NCBI GenBank assembly: GCA_002428605.1
Contig: DIXH01000034.1
Coordinates: 1 to 21,014 of the forward strand
DNA: 21,014 nucleotides
Direction: 5' to 3'
Source of the DNA: Clostridiaceae bacterium UBA6085
GTDB lineage: Bacteria > Bacillota > Clostridia > Clostridiales > Clostridiaceae
In this document: positions 1 to 7,788 of the stretch, piece after piece
How the letters are laid out: each line of letters opens with the position of its first letter
How positions within the stretch are numbered: the stretch's first letter is position 1
Notes under the pieces: model-generated
What the model was told of the DNA's origin: nothing
Database searches by the model: none
What the model saw: the letters and a program-made list of their open reading frames with translations, nothing else
Program-made: the position numbers and the translations under genes

Positions 1-142
1 TTTTCCCATAATGGAGACATCAGAAGCGTCCAAATGAGATTATTGCATGAATGCTGCTGCATACGTGCTTAAATTGCCGGCTGACCATAATATCGCGGAA
101 GCTGGAAATCAAAATAGTGTAGATCAAGGAGAGATTGACTAA

Positions 143-646
143 ATGAGCTTATACAAAGACTGGAACGACATGGTAGTGGATTTTGTACAGACAAAGGGTG
201 AGAAGGCATTCTGGGATGTTTACTCAGACATCGAGAAGCGGATATATGAAGAGATCCTGACAAAAGGCAGCGAGAAATTCACCTATACAATGAAGGGGCT
301 CGCTGAAAAGACCAATACAACAGTAGAGTTTGCAATGGGATTTACAGACGGAATCAATGATTCCTTGAGGAATCCTCTCAATCTTGAAGAGCTTGAGGCT
401 GAGGATGAAGTTGAACTTGATATCGACTTTGAGAAGCTCTATTTCAATATGCTGGACGCGAAGGCAGAGTACCTCTACACAATCAGCGCATGGGAGAATC
501 TCCTGAGTGATGAAAAGAGGGAAGACATAAAGAAGGCATGGAAGAATTCCAGAACAGTTAAAAACGAGGTTAAGATTGGAAGGAACGACCCATGTCCATG
601 TGGAAGCGGCAAGAAATATAAGAAGTGCTGCGGTAAGGCATCCTAA
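143..646 (+). CDS. SEC-C motif (zinc-binding) protein
   Basis: A 167-residue protein whose last 25 residues carry a SEC-C motif (NDPCPCGSGKKYKKCCG), the Cys-x-Cys-x8-Cys-Cys zinc knuckle first known from the C-terminus of SecA, where it contacts SecB and ribosomes. There is no SecA ATPase here, so this is a stand-alone SEC-C protein. Residues 1-140 look alpha-helical and acidic, with a Glu/Asp-rich stretch around residues 93-105 and no membrane segment, so it should be cytoplasmic. I do not recognise the N-terminal domain. The ATG is preceded by AAGGAGA at a suitable distance. The gene stands alone, ending two bases before a large palindrome. Family members are often annotated only by the zinc motif. 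A role at the ribosome or in protein quality control is a guess. Confidence 0.85.
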   Translation: MSLYKDWNDMVVDFVQTKGEKAFWDVYSDIEKRIYEEILTKGSEKFTYTMKGLAEKTNTTVEFAMGFTDGINDSLRNPLNLEELEAEDEVELDIDFEKLYFNMLDAKAEYLYTISAWENLLSDEKREDIKKAWKNSRTVKNEVKIGRNDPCPCGSGKKYKKCCGKAS

Positions 647-647
647 T

Positions 648-692
648 ATTTAAGTATCAGACCCCGGCGACGCCGGGGTCTGATACTTAAAT
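648..692. terminator. Perfect 45-nt palindrome, probable bidirectional terminator
   Basis: Two 22-base arms (648-669 and 671-692) are exact reverse complements around a single A at 670. In RNA this would fold to a 21-bp stem with a GAC loop and a GC-rich top (ACCCCGGCG). It begins two bases after the SEC-C stop codon. There is no long T-tract; the flanks ATTTAA and TTAAAT give only weak U/A runs in each direction. A terminator is the simplest reading, but a protein-binding site or RNA stability element is possible. Confidence 0.6.
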
Positions 693-938
693 GCAGTATA
701 GCAAAAGGATACTAAGTAAGTTTCCATGACGCCAGGTTGAATATTAAAACAGAATACTGACTTTAGAATTAAATAATTGAAGATATCTCCAAAAACTGAA
801 AATTTCATTAAATTATCCGGATTGAAACCATTTTATGAGTCAAAAATATTAATATGTATATGATGCGGAGCGAAAACCTCTTTGCAAAACAGAGTATTGA
901 TCGATGATATGCCTTGGGCAGAGGGGGGTGATCCCTGT

Positions 939-1478
939 ATGAAGAAATCTGCTGTTATTTTGGCAGCAGTCTTATCCCTATTCTTTTCATCCTGTGCTCT
1001 GGGAGATTCGGTGAACCTCCTGGAGGCGAAACAGAAGACGTTCAAGGATTCATCCGGAAGCTTTTCTGTTGATGCCACTACTAAATGGAGCGAAGACATT
1101 TCACTTCATGAGGAGTCACAACTTTCACTGGCAAATGTTGATGAGAGTGCTTATTTCATTGCACTTCTGGATCACAAGTCTGGGTTCTCAAGTGAGATGA
1201 CTCTCAAGCTTTACGCGGAGCTGGCAGGTGAAGCTACTGCGGAAGGACTTCAGGATGCGTTAACAGATGGCATGGGAAGCATAACGGTCAACGGGCTCTT
1301 TGGCTATGGATTCTCTGTAACAGGGACCATTGAAGGTGTAAGGATAACTTACATGTTCGTGATTCTTGAGGATGATGAGAATTTTATTCAGCTGGTTATA
1401 TGGAGCAGCGAAAGAATGATGAGTGAAAAACGGCTGGAGTACATGAAAATACTCTCATCATTTGAAAGGATAGAGTAA
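939..1478 (+). CDS. Putative secreted lipoprotein of unknown function
   Basis: A 179-residue protein starting MKKSAVILAAVLSLFFSSC: two lysines, a hydrophobic core of about 13 residues, then Cys19, consistent with a lipoprotein signal peptide. The lipobox is imperfect (F at -3, S at -1), so a secreted or N-terminally anchored protein is also possible. The mature part (about 160 residues) alternates strands and helices (FSVDATTKW, AYFIALLD, VRITYMFVILEDD, FIQLVIWSS) in a manner reminiscent of PsbP/DUF1795-like small folds. That similarity is an impression, not an assignment. I chose the ATG at 939 because GAGGGGGG sits 8-9 bases upstream; an in-frame ATG at 882 has no such site and would bury the signal peptide. 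The TAA is directly followed by the rlmH start, so the two are cotranscribed. Confidence 0.75.
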   Translation: MKKSAVILAAVLSLFFSSCALGDSVNLLEAKQKTFKDSSGSFSVDATTKWSEDISLHEESQLSLANVDESAYFIALLDHKSGFSSEMTLKLYAELAGEATAEGLQDALTDGMGSITVNGLFGYGFSVTGTIEGVRITYMFVILEDDENFIQLVIWSSERMMSEKRLEYMKILSSFERIE

Positions 1479-1949
1479 TTGTTGGAAATCAGGATACTGA
1501 CAGTTGGTAAACTTAAGGAAAAATACCTTTCTAATGCACAGGAGAGTCTGCTGACGGAAATCTCAAAGAGATACAAGGTCAGGCTTGTTGAGATCAAAGA
1601 TGAGAAGACAATTGATGGAGCCAGTACTAAGGAAGAGGAACGTGTCAAGAATACTGAAGGCCAGAGGATACTGTCGGCAATAAGGGAAAAGGGAAGAATC
1701 ATAGTCCTTGATGTCAGCGGTAAGACCGTGAGTTCAGACTATTGGTCGAAGAAGATAAGAGAGTCTGATGAAGATAGTGGAATGATCTACCTGATCATAG
1801 GGGGAAGCCTTGGAATCTCACAGGATGTGCTGAAGCTCTCGGATGAGAGGATAAGCTTTTCCAGAATGACTTATCCACATCAGCTATTCCGTATTATGCT
1901 TCTGCATGAGATTGCAGCAGCTTCAAGACAACAGGCATTCAGCGTTTAA
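1479..1949 (+). CDS. rlmH: 23S rRNA (pseudouridine-1915 N3) methyltransferase RlmH, altered C-terminus
   Basis: RlmH is a small SPOUT-class enzyme that methylates pseudouridine 1915 in helix 69 of 23S rRNA using SAM, acting as a dimer on the 70S ribosome. The N-terminus (LEIRILTVGKLKEKYL), the trefoil-knot SAM region (IYLIIGGSLGISQDVL) and MTYPHQLFRIMLLHE are typical. After that the protein diverges: family members continue with roughly QIYRAFRINRGEPYHK, whereas this one reads IAAASRQQAFSV and stops. The conserved YHK/YHR tail is missing and I could not recover it in either other frame. It starts with TTG immediately after the upstream stop, with AAAGGA 8 bases before; a second TTG follows. 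Length is 156 residues, against 155-159 usual, because extra residues offset the lost tail. Identity is secure; activity is uncertain. Confidence 0.9.
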   Translation: MLEIRILTVGKLKEKYLSNAQESLLTEISKRYKVRLVEIKDEKTIDGASTKEEERVKNTEGQRILSAIREKGRIIVLDVSGKTVSSDYWSKKIRESDEDSGMIYLIIGGSLGISQDVLKLSDERISFSRMTYPHQLFRIMLLHEIAAASRQQAFSV

Positions 1950-1985
1950 GTGTGAAAAAATCAGAAATATAAAAGAGGTAATTTG

Positions 1986-3992
1986 ATGAGAAGAAAAAAG
2001 AGACTTGCCCATGCATCCCACGGAAGTACGCTTGAAGGACTTGACCTGCTTGTTTATATCCTGATTTCCGTGTTCTACATGGAGCTGATATTGAGGTTCA
2101 ACACTTCGGAGAAATTCGTATCAATCGGACTTGTGTACTCACTGCTTTTTTCATTGTCACTGAGCGCAGGCGTGTATCTTTTGGCGACTCTGTTCAGGGA
2201 TAAGGCAAGGAACTTCATAACCTCATTCGCACTAATAGCGCTGGGATTATTATTTTCTTCCCAGTTGATATATTTCAAGTTCTTCAAGACATTCTATACG
2301 GTATACTCCGCTGGTAATGGAGCCACTGTCATGGAATTCATGAATGACATTATCACACAGGTGATAAGGAACATTCCCTGGCTGATTGCGATATTCATAC
2401 CTGCCATAGCTTATATTGCCTTTTACAGGACGAAAATAAGCTCATACAGGATATCAGGAGTAGAGAGGGCTGTGATTGCAACTCTTATTGTCATTCCTCA
2501 TGTACTTGCCCTTGGCGGGATATATGTGGGCGATAAGGAGCAGAATTCTGCCTATGATGTTTATTTCAAGACCAACTATCCGATTGCATCAGTTGATAAT
2601 CTTGGCCTGTTTACAACAATGAGGCTTGACCTGAAAAGGACAATCTTCGGATTTGATCCCGTTATAGATGTACCTATAGTTGAGGTTCCTGCCAAGGAGA
2701 ATGAACCTGGATCTGCTGAACCGACAACTCAGACACCAACTGAGGAGCCTGTGAAGCCGGTTGAATACAATGTCATGGACATCAACTTTGATGACCTTAT
2801 TGCAGGTGCTGGAAGCGATACAGTCAAGAAGATGCATCAGTATTTTTCCACGATCGAACCTACTGCGAAGAACGACTACACAGGAATGTTCGAAGGCTAC
2901 AATCTCATACTAATAACGGCAGAAGGCTTCTCGAAGTATGCGGTCGACAAGGATGTCACCCCGACACTCTACAAGATGCAGACTGAGGGCTTCAACTTTA
3001 CAAACTTCTATAACCCTATATGGGGTGTGTCCACATCGGATGGAGAATACGTCGCTACTACAAGCCTGATACCTAAAAGCGGAGTATGGAGCTATTACAA
3101 GTCAGGCAGCATATACATGCCTTTTGGAATGGGAAATATGATGTCCCAGTACGGATATTCAACAAGGGCGTACCACAACCATACCTACACCTACTACAAA
3201 AGAAACATTTCCCATCCTAACATGGGATATGATTACAAGGGTGTCGGAAACGGACTGGATGTAAGGAAGACCTGGCCGGAGTCTGACATCGAGATGATGG
3301 AGAAGACAGTAGATGACTACATAAACGATGAGAAGTTCCACACCTACTACATGACTGTAAGCGGACACATGATGTATACATTCGATGGAAACTTCATTGC
3401 AAAAAAGAACCAGAGCCTTGTAGAAGATCTCCCGTACAACTCAGCAGGCAAAGCTTACATGGCGACTCAGATAGAGCTTGATAAGGCAATGGAGTATCTG
3501 CTTGAGAGGCTTGAAGAGGCTGGAGTTGCAGATAAGACTCTTATAGCAATAAGTGCAGACCACTATCCTTACGGACTCGAAGAGAAGGACCTTAACAATC
3601 TTGCAGGCCATACAATTGAGAAGAACTTCGAGCTTTATTCAAGCAGCTTCATACTGTATGCGAAGGGAATGAAGCCTGAGACCATAGACAGGCCGGTATC
3701 GAGCCTTGACATCATCCCAACCATCAACAACCTTATGGGAAATGAGTATGACTCAAGGCTTCTTATGGGAATAGATGCATTCTCAGATACACCTCCGCTT
3801 GTGATATTCTCCAACAGGAGCTTCATATCGGATAAGGGAAGGTACAATTCGACCACTAAGGTCTTCACACCAAACGAAGGGGTAACAGTCGATAAGGATT
3901 ACAGGAAGAATATCTCGGCTCTTATAGACAGGAAGTTCACGTATTCCGCCCTGATTCTAGACACAGACTACTATGCAAAGGTGCTGAAATAG
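1986..3992 (+). CDS. Membrane-anchored sulfatase-fold phosphotransferase (LTA synthase family)
   Basis: A 668-residue protein with five N-terminal membrane segments (roughly residues 18-36, 46-70, 77-100, 128-150 and 163-183) and a large outer catalytic domain. A Pro/Glu/Thr-rich linker at about 235-255 connects them. The domain has the alkaline-phosphatase-like signature of LTA synthases: Glu313 in ITAEGF, the probable nucleophile Thr350 in STSDGEY, and Asp525-His526 in SADHYPYG. Relatives move glycerol phosphate from phosphatidylglycerol to lipoteichoic acid or to glycolipids. Which polymer is decorated here cannot be told. Length is near the family norm of about 650. ATG at 1986 is preferred over TTG at 1983 because AGAGG lies 7 bases before it. 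The gap from rlmH is 36 bases with no terminator seen, so cotranscription is likely. Confidence 0.85.
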   Translation: MRRKKRLAHASHGSTLEGLDLLVYILISVFYMELILRFNTSEKFVSIGLVYSLLFSLSLSAGVYLLATLFRDKARNFITSFALIALGLLFSSQLIYFKFFKTFYTVYSAGNGATVMEFMNDIITQVIRNIPWLIAIFIPAIAYIAFYRTKISSYRISGVERAVIATLIVIPHVLALGGIYVGDKEQNSAYDVYFKTNYPIASVDNLGLFTTMRLDLKRTIFGFDPVIDVPIVEVPAKENEPGSAEPTTQTPTEEPVKPVEYNVMDINFDDLIAGAGSDTVKKMHQYFSTIEPTAKNDYTGMFEGYNLILITAEGFSKYAVDKDVTPTLYKMQTEGFNFTNFYNPIWGVSTSDGEYVATTSLIPKSGVWSYYKSGSIYMPFGMGNMMSQYGYSTRAYHNHTYTYYKRNISHPNMGYDYKGVGNGLDVRKTWPESDIEMMEKTVDDYINDEKFHTYYMTVSGHMMYTFDGNFIAKKNQSLVEDLPYNSAGKAYMATQIELDKAMEYLLERLEEAGVADKTLIAISADHYPYGLEEKDLNNLAGHTIEKNFELYSSSFILYAKGMKPETIDRPVSSLDIIPTINNLMGNEYDSRLLMGIDAFSDTPPLVIFSNRSFISDKGRYNSTTKVFTPNEGVTVDKDYRKNISALIDRKFTYSALILDTDYYAKVLK

Positions 3993-4000
3993 CATGATCA

Positions 4001-4042
4001 TGAGGTGCTTAAGGAACTGCGGTTTCATAAGTGCCTCATTTT
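4001..4042 (+). terminator. Intrinsic terminator after the LTA-synthase-like gene
   Basis: TGAGGTGCTTA (4001-4011) pairs with TAAGTGCCTCA (4028-4038) as an 11-bp stem including two G-U pairs, followed by TTTT. It lies just after the stop codon at 3992. Confidence 0.65.
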
Positions 4043-4094
4043 CATTCATGTTTCTGATGAGAAACAGCTCTGTCGAAACGGGCAAACGTGCATG

Positions 4095-4127
4095 AAAAAG
4101 CCACCATGTCATACGACAAGGTGGCTT
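4095..4127 (-). terminator. Intrinsic terminator of the alcohol dehydrogenase gene
   Basis: AAGCCACC (4098-4105) pairs with GGTGGCTT (4120-4127), and inside it TGTC pairs with GACA around an ATAC loop. Read on the minus strand the hairpin is followed by TTTTT (4095-4099). It lies 17 bases beyond the end of the gene at 4145. Confidence 0.8.
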
Positions 4128-4144
4128 AAGCTAATTTACCTGAT

Positions 4145-5296
4145 TTACATTGCCTTCCTGAAAAGTTCGATTACCTGTTCAAGGGTAGCAAGTCTTGGAT
4201 TAGTCAGCTGACATGCGTCAAGCTTTGCATTCTTTGCCATTACCTCAAAGTCCTCTTCCTTGACATTGAGCTTTGACAGCCCTTCAGGGATTCCAACAGC
4301 CTTGGACAAGGTCTTTATAGCTTCAATGGCTACCTGTCCTGCATCATTTACTGAAAGTCCATCTACACATTCACCCATTGCAACCGCTATGTCCCTGAAC
4401 CTGTCTGCCTTGGCAAGAAGGTTGAACTGGGATACAACAGGAAGAAGTATTGCATTGCAGACTCCATGAGGAAGGTTGTAGAAGCCGCCGAGCTGATGAG
4501 CCATTGCGTGTACATAACCAAGGCTCGCGTTGTTGAATGCCATGCCTGCCAGGAACTGAGCGTATGCCATCTTCTCCCTGGAGACCATGTCAGTACCGTT
4601 TGCAACAGCCTTTGGAAGATACTCTGCTACAAGCTTGATAGCCATTAGGGCTGCTGAGTCAGTCAATGGATTTGCTATGGTTGAAACGTAAGCCTCGACT
4701 GCGTGTGTAAGGGCGTCCATTCCGGTTGCGGCTGTGAGTGATGGAGGCATTCCAGCCATGAGTTCAGGGTCGTTTATGGATACCTTGGCTGTTACTCTCC
4801 AGTCAATAATAGCCATCTTAACCTTTCTGGAAGTGTCTGTGATTATACAGAAGCGTGTCATTTCTGAAGCGGTACCGGCAGTAGTATTCAATGCAACATA
4901 TGGTACGAATTCATTCTTTGAAACATCAACGCCTTCATAGTCCTTTATGTTGCCGCCGTTTGATGCAACAAGACCTATACCCTTGGCGCAATCATGGGAG
5001 GATCCGCCTCCGAGTGATACGAGTGAATCGCACTTATATTTTTTCCATGCCTTCAATCCTGCTGTAACATTCAGGTCTGTCGGGTTTGGCTCTGCTCCGT
5101 CAAATACGAATGCTTCAAGCCCGGCTTCCTCGATAATGCCTTTAACCCTTTCGGCCATTCCGAACTTTGCCAGCATTGCATCGGTGACTATTAGGACTTT
5201 CTTTCCTCCGAGTACCTTGATCTTTTCACCGACCTCGTTGACTGTTCCAGCTCCGATAAGATTGACTGTTGGGATGAAATACGCGCTTACTGACAT
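4145..5296 (-). CDS. Iron-containing alcohol dehydrogenase (group III, DhaT/Mdh-like)
   Basis: A 383-residue NAD(P)H-dependent dehydrogenase that interconverts primary alcohols or diols and aldehydes in the cytoplasm. GGGSS (96-100) marks the nucleotide-binding loop. The metal ligands are all present: Asp194, His198 (MDALTHAVEAY), His263 (YVHAMAHQ) and His277 (NLPHG). The sequence closely resembles, along its whole length, 1,3-propanediol dehydrogenase (DhaT) and Bacillus methanolicus methanol dehydrogenase, for example in the blocks NTTAGTASEMTRF and SINDPELMAGMPPSLTAATG. Length is normal. GGAAGG lies 7 bases before the ATG. It is monocistronic, with its own terminator and a long AT-rich upstream region. 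No diol dehydratase or microcompartment genes are nearby, so the substrate is not fixed by context. Family assignment is firm, substrate open. Confidence 0.93.
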   Translation of the reverse strand: MSVSAYFIPTVNLIGAGTVNEVGEKIKVLGGKKVLIVTDAMLAKFGMAERVKGIIEEAGLEAFVFDGAEPNPTDLNVTAGLKAWKKYKCDSLVSLGGGSSHDCAKGIGLVASNGGNIKDYEGVDVSKNEFVPYVALNTTAGTASEMTRFCIITDTSRKVKMAIIDWRVTAKVSINDPELMAGMPPSLTAATGMDALTHAVEAYVSTIANPLTDSAALMAIKLVAEYLPKAVANGTDMVSREKMAYAQFLAGMAFNNASLGYVHAMAHQLGGFYNLPHGVCNAILLPVVSQFNLLAKADRFRDIAVAMGECVDGLSVNDAGQVAIEAIKTLSKAVGIPEGLSKLNVKEEDFEVMAKNAKLDACQLTNPRLATLEQVIELFRKAM

Positions 5297-5847
5297 GCTT
5301 CTACCTTCCTTTCAAATAAAGTTTATTGGAATAACAGTTACATGAAGAATATAACATGATGTAAACGTAAACAGAAGATGGGAAAAGCATATATATTCAG
5401 CAAGGCCGGTTAAAAAAATGTCTATTTGAATAATAATGCATATAATGGCTGTAATTCTGCAAGTACATGCATTAAATCTGTCGCTGCCTGGAATATAAAG
5501 GATAAACATTATCTGTTAGGCTAAATATATGTTTATGAAACGTATGTTAATAAAAAAATTAACAGCTTATAGAATCAATGATTGGCTATTTTAAGCCATT
5601 CTGAAGTTTTAAATAAGCAATCAGGTATAAATCTTCATTATTTGAATATTTAAACAATAAAAAAATGGCAGGCGACAGCGGTTGTTCCATTAACGGACAG
5701 TGTTTTATTGCTTCGGGCGAGTAGATTTTCGCGAAAATGTGCCAATATGTGACATAAAAAAGCTTAAAAACCGGATACTAATGGAATTATCACAATTATC
5801 AAAAATCAATTTATCAAAGGGGTGTTTAGAGTGTATCAAACGCGAAC
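5297..5847. other. AT-rich spacer of about 550 bases with several small inverted repeats
   Basis: No convincing protein gene. It must hold the promoter of the alcohol dehydrogenase, but I cannot pick a clear -35/-10 pair. Visible structures are: TGTTAA (5545-5550) and TTAACA (5559-5564) around an A-rich 8-base spacer; a 14-base palindrome ATTTTCGCGAAAAT at 5725-5738; and three TTATCA/TATCA repeats at about 5787-5817. A possible ribosome binding site AAAGGGG precedes GTG at 5831, opening only a 26-codon frame that runs through the terminator hairpin at 5848-5887. Confidence 0.5.
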
Positions 5848-5887
5848 AAAAAAACAGCATCCGGAATTAAGGTCCGAATGCTGTTTT
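5848..5887 (-). terminator. Intrinsic terminator of the ACT-DUF711 operon
   Basis: AAAACAGCATCCGGA (5851-5865) pairs with TCCGAATGCTGTTTT (5873-5887) with one wobble position. On the minus strand the stem is followed by seven T (5848-5854). It lies 13 bases beyond the stop codon of the DUF711 gene. Confidence 0.85.
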
Positions 5888-5900
5888 GTTCCTTTTTGGA

Positions 5901-7259
5901 TCAGTTCTTGAAGCTATGGACCGGAGCAGGGATCCTGCCACCGCGGTTTATGAAATCTGCGCTGGAGAATTTGCTAACTGCCATCACCGGTGCTGTTCCA
6001 AGAAGACCGCCGAATTCTACAGAGTCACCTACTTGCTTTCCGAAGACAGGAATTATCCTGACTCCTGTAGTCTTGTTGTTTATTACACCGATTGCAGCTT
6101 CATCGGCGATAATTCCTGATATCGTCTCAGCAGGCGTATCTCCGGGTACCGCAATCATATCAAGACCGACTGAGCAGACACAGGTCATCGCTTCCAGCTT
6201 ATCCAGCGAAAGTGCCCCAGTCACAACAGCCTCAATCATTCCTTCATCCTCGCTTACCGGTATGAAAGCTCCGCTAAGACCTCCAACATGGTTTGCTGCC
6301 ATGATCCCGCCCTTCTTGACCGCGTCATTCAGGAGGGCAAGCGCTGCTGTTGTTCCATGACAGCCTGTCCTCTCAAGTCCCATCTCCTCAAAGATCCTGG
6401 CAACGCTGTCACCTACAGCGGGTGTAGGGGCGAGTGAAAGGTCTACTATTCCGAATGGGAATCCAAGTCTTCTTGAAGCCTCAGTTGCAATCAGCTGGCC
6501 CATCCTGGTTATCTTGAATGAGGTCTTCTTGACAGTCTCTGCAAGTACATCGAAGCTTTCTCCATGGACTGATTCAAGAGCCTTTTTCACAACGCCCGGT
6601 CCGCTGATTCCCACGTTTATAACACATTCGGCTTCGCCTACACCATGGAATGACCCTGCCATGAAAGGATTATCCTCTACCGCATTGGCAAATACCACAA
6701 ACTTTGCACACCCTATGCTGTCATTGTCCTTTGTAAGATAGGCAGTCTTCTTGATGATATGTCCAAGGTCACGAACAGCATCCATGTTAATGCCGCTCTT
6801 TGTGCAGCCTACATTCACAGATGAACAGACCTTCAGAGTTGAAGCAAGGGCTTCCGGTATAGAGTTAAGGAGTATCCTGTCACCCTTTGTATACCCTTTC
6901 TGGACAAGAGCGGAAAAACCGCCGATGAAATTGACGCCCAGGGTATCGGCAGCCCTATCAAGTATCCTTGCGTACTCTACATAATCAGTATCGTCTGAAG
7001 CCTGCGCAATGAGAGATATGGGAGTGACTGATATCCTTTTATTGATTATCGGGATCCCATATTCAAGTTCGAGGTCTTCTCCGACAGATACAAGCTTCTC
7101 TGCGTATCTTGTTATTTTGTCGTATATCTTCTGCCTTGATCTTTTGCCATCACTGTCGCTGCAGTCAAGGAGGGAAATACCCATTGTTATGGTTCTGATA
7201 TCGAGCTTTTCCTGCTCGATCATGTTAATGGTCTCCATTATGTTCTGGTAGTTTATCAT
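5901..7259 (-). CDS. DUF711 / UPF0210 (PFL-like fold) family protein
   Basis: A 452-residue member of the UPF0210 (DUF711) family, at the family's usual length of about 450. Recognisable blocks are the N-terminus (IMETINMIEQEKLDIRTITM), MGISLLDC, the Gly-rich VGISGPGVVKKAL, GFPFGIVDLSLAPTPAVGDSVA and the C-terminal GRIPAPVHSFKN. Known structures of the family resemble the pyruvate-formate-lyase barrel, but the reaction is not known to me. I see no glycyl-radical motif (RVxG) near the C-terminus. The protein has no signal peptide or membrane segment. Its start is 17 bases after the ACT-domain gene, with GGAGGG 8 bases before the ATG, so the pair forms one transcript below a glycine riboswitch. 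That pairing with an ACT protein is common in Firmicutes and suggests a role tied to amino-acid sensing. Confidence 0.88.
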   Translation of the reverse strand: MINYQNIMETINMIEQEKLDIRTITMGISLLDCSDSDGKRSRQKIYDKITRYAEKLVSVGEDLELEYGIPIINKRISVTPISLIAQASDDTDYVEYARILDRAADTLGVNFIGGFSALVQKGYTKGDRILLNSIPEALASTLKVCSSVNVGCTKSGINMDAVRDLGHIIKKTAYLTKDNDSIGCAKFVVFANAVEDNPFMAGSFHGVGEAECVINVGISGPGVVKKALESVHGESFDVLAETVKKTSFKITRMGQLIATEASRRLGFPFGIVDLSLAPTPAVGDSVARIFEEMGLERTGCHGTTAALALLNDAVKKGGIMAANHVGGLSGAFIPVSEDEGMIEAVVTGALSLDKLEAMTCVCSVGLDMIAVPGDTPAETISGIIADEAAIGVINNKTTGVRIIPVFGKQVGDSVEFGGLLGTAPVMAVSKFSSADFINRGGRIPAPVHSFKN

Positions 7260-7276
7260 ATGAATGCCCTCCGGTG

Positions 7277-7546
7277 TTAAAGCTTGTGCATTGAGTTGAA
7301 TATGTCCTCATGCTGAATCTTTACGGTAACGCCAAGCGCTTCTCCGGCAGAATCCAGAGATGATTTAAGGACCTTATAATCTGTTGACATGCCTTCCAGG
7401 TCCACGAACATGATCATTGTGAAGTATGACTCCACTCTGGTCTGGATAATATCGAGCACATTTACATTGCAGTCCTTGAGGACTGATGTGATACCATGGA
7501 TGATTCCGACTCTGTCTTTTCCGATTACTGTTATGAATGCTTTCAT
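7277..7546 (-). CDS. ACT-domain regulatory protein (UPF0237, GcvR-like)
   Basis: An 89-residue protein made almost entirely of an ACT domain: MKAFITVIGKDRVGIIHGITSVLKDCNVNVLDIIQT is the typical beta-alpha-beta start with the Gly at the ligand-binding turn (DRVGI). ACT domains bind amino acids as dimers. Single-domain relatives include UPF0237 proteins and one half of the E. coli glycine-cleavage repressor GcvR. No DNA-binding region is present, so it probably acts through a partner, and the DUF711 protein encoded 17 bases downstream is the obvious candidate. GAGGAGG lies before the ATG. The gene is the first below a glycine riboswitch and terminator, so its level should follow glycine. Ligand unproven. 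Confidence 0.88.
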   Translation of the reverse strand: MKAFITVIGKDRVGIIHGITSVLKDCNVNVLDIIQTRVESYFTMIMFVDLEGMSTDYKVLKSSLDSAGEALGVTVKIQHEDIFNSMHKL

Positions 7547-7572
7547 TTTTTTCCTCCTCGCTTCATTTGGAT

Positions 7573-7618
7573 AAAAAAAAGACCCAATCCACGATTCGGC
7601 CTACGATAATGCGATGGG
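7573..7618 (-). terminator. Riboswitch expression-platform terminator
   Basis: On the minus strand CCCA-T-CGC-ATT pairs imperfectly with AAT-C-GTG-GAT-TGGG and is followed by eight T (7573-7580), about 30 bases before the ACT gene start and 35-40 bases after the glycine aptamer. The position suggests attenuation of the ACT-DUF711 operon. I did not find a clear antiterminator by eye. Confidence 0.6.
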
Positions 7619-7652
7619 AATGAAAGGCGACCTGAAGCTGCCTTTAGTTCCA

Positions 7653-7757
7653 TCATCCTCTGTCCTTTTACCTGAGAGTTTCGCCATTTGGCTTTCCCCT
7701 TCGGTGCTCACTGAGTCTCTCCAGAGGCTCGTCCGACTACGGTCTCTATTATCCCGC
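7653..7757 (-). ncRNA. Glycine riboswitch (single aptamer visible)
   Basis: Read on the minus strand, the conserved glycine-aptamer strings appear in order: CTCTGGAGAGACTC, GCACCGAAGGGGAAAGCC, GCGAAACTCTCAGGTAAAA and GGACAGAG. CTCTG and CAGAG close P1, giving a core of about 7658-7726. Upstream bases to about 7757 (GATAATAGAGACCGTAG on the minus strand) may form the leader helix or a remnant of a first aptamer. Only one full aptamer is seen. It lies between the -10 box at 7789 and the ACT-domain gene, all on the same strand. Glycine riboswitches generally turn expression on when glycine is abundant. Confidence 0.92.
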
Positions 7758-7788
7758 AGCCATCAACCGAACTATTGATTTATATGGA

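Noticed and set aside
1..75. Open frame from the left edge ending at a TAA near 75, possible tail of an upstream gene
   Set aside because: Only 24 codons with a Cys-rich unlikely composition; no family resemblance, so not reported as a partial gene.
882..938. Upstream ATG at 882 for the lipoprotein gene
   Set aside because: No ribosome binding site, and it would place 19 residues before a clear signal peptide; ATG at 939 has a strong site.
5545..5564. Rex-like site TGTTAA...TTAACA
   Set aside because: The half-site spacing is 8 bases rather than the expected 4, and it is about 250 bases from the dehydrogenase start; too weak to call.
5831..5911. 26-codon frame starting GTG with AAAGGGG upstream
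   Set aside because: It runs through the intrinsic terminator hairpin and overlaps the DUF711 gene; kept only as part of a low-interest finding.
5901..7259. Glycyl-radical enzyme function for the DUF711 protein, from its PFL-like family name
   Set aside because: No RVxG glycyl-radical loop at the C-terminus and no activating enzyme nearby.
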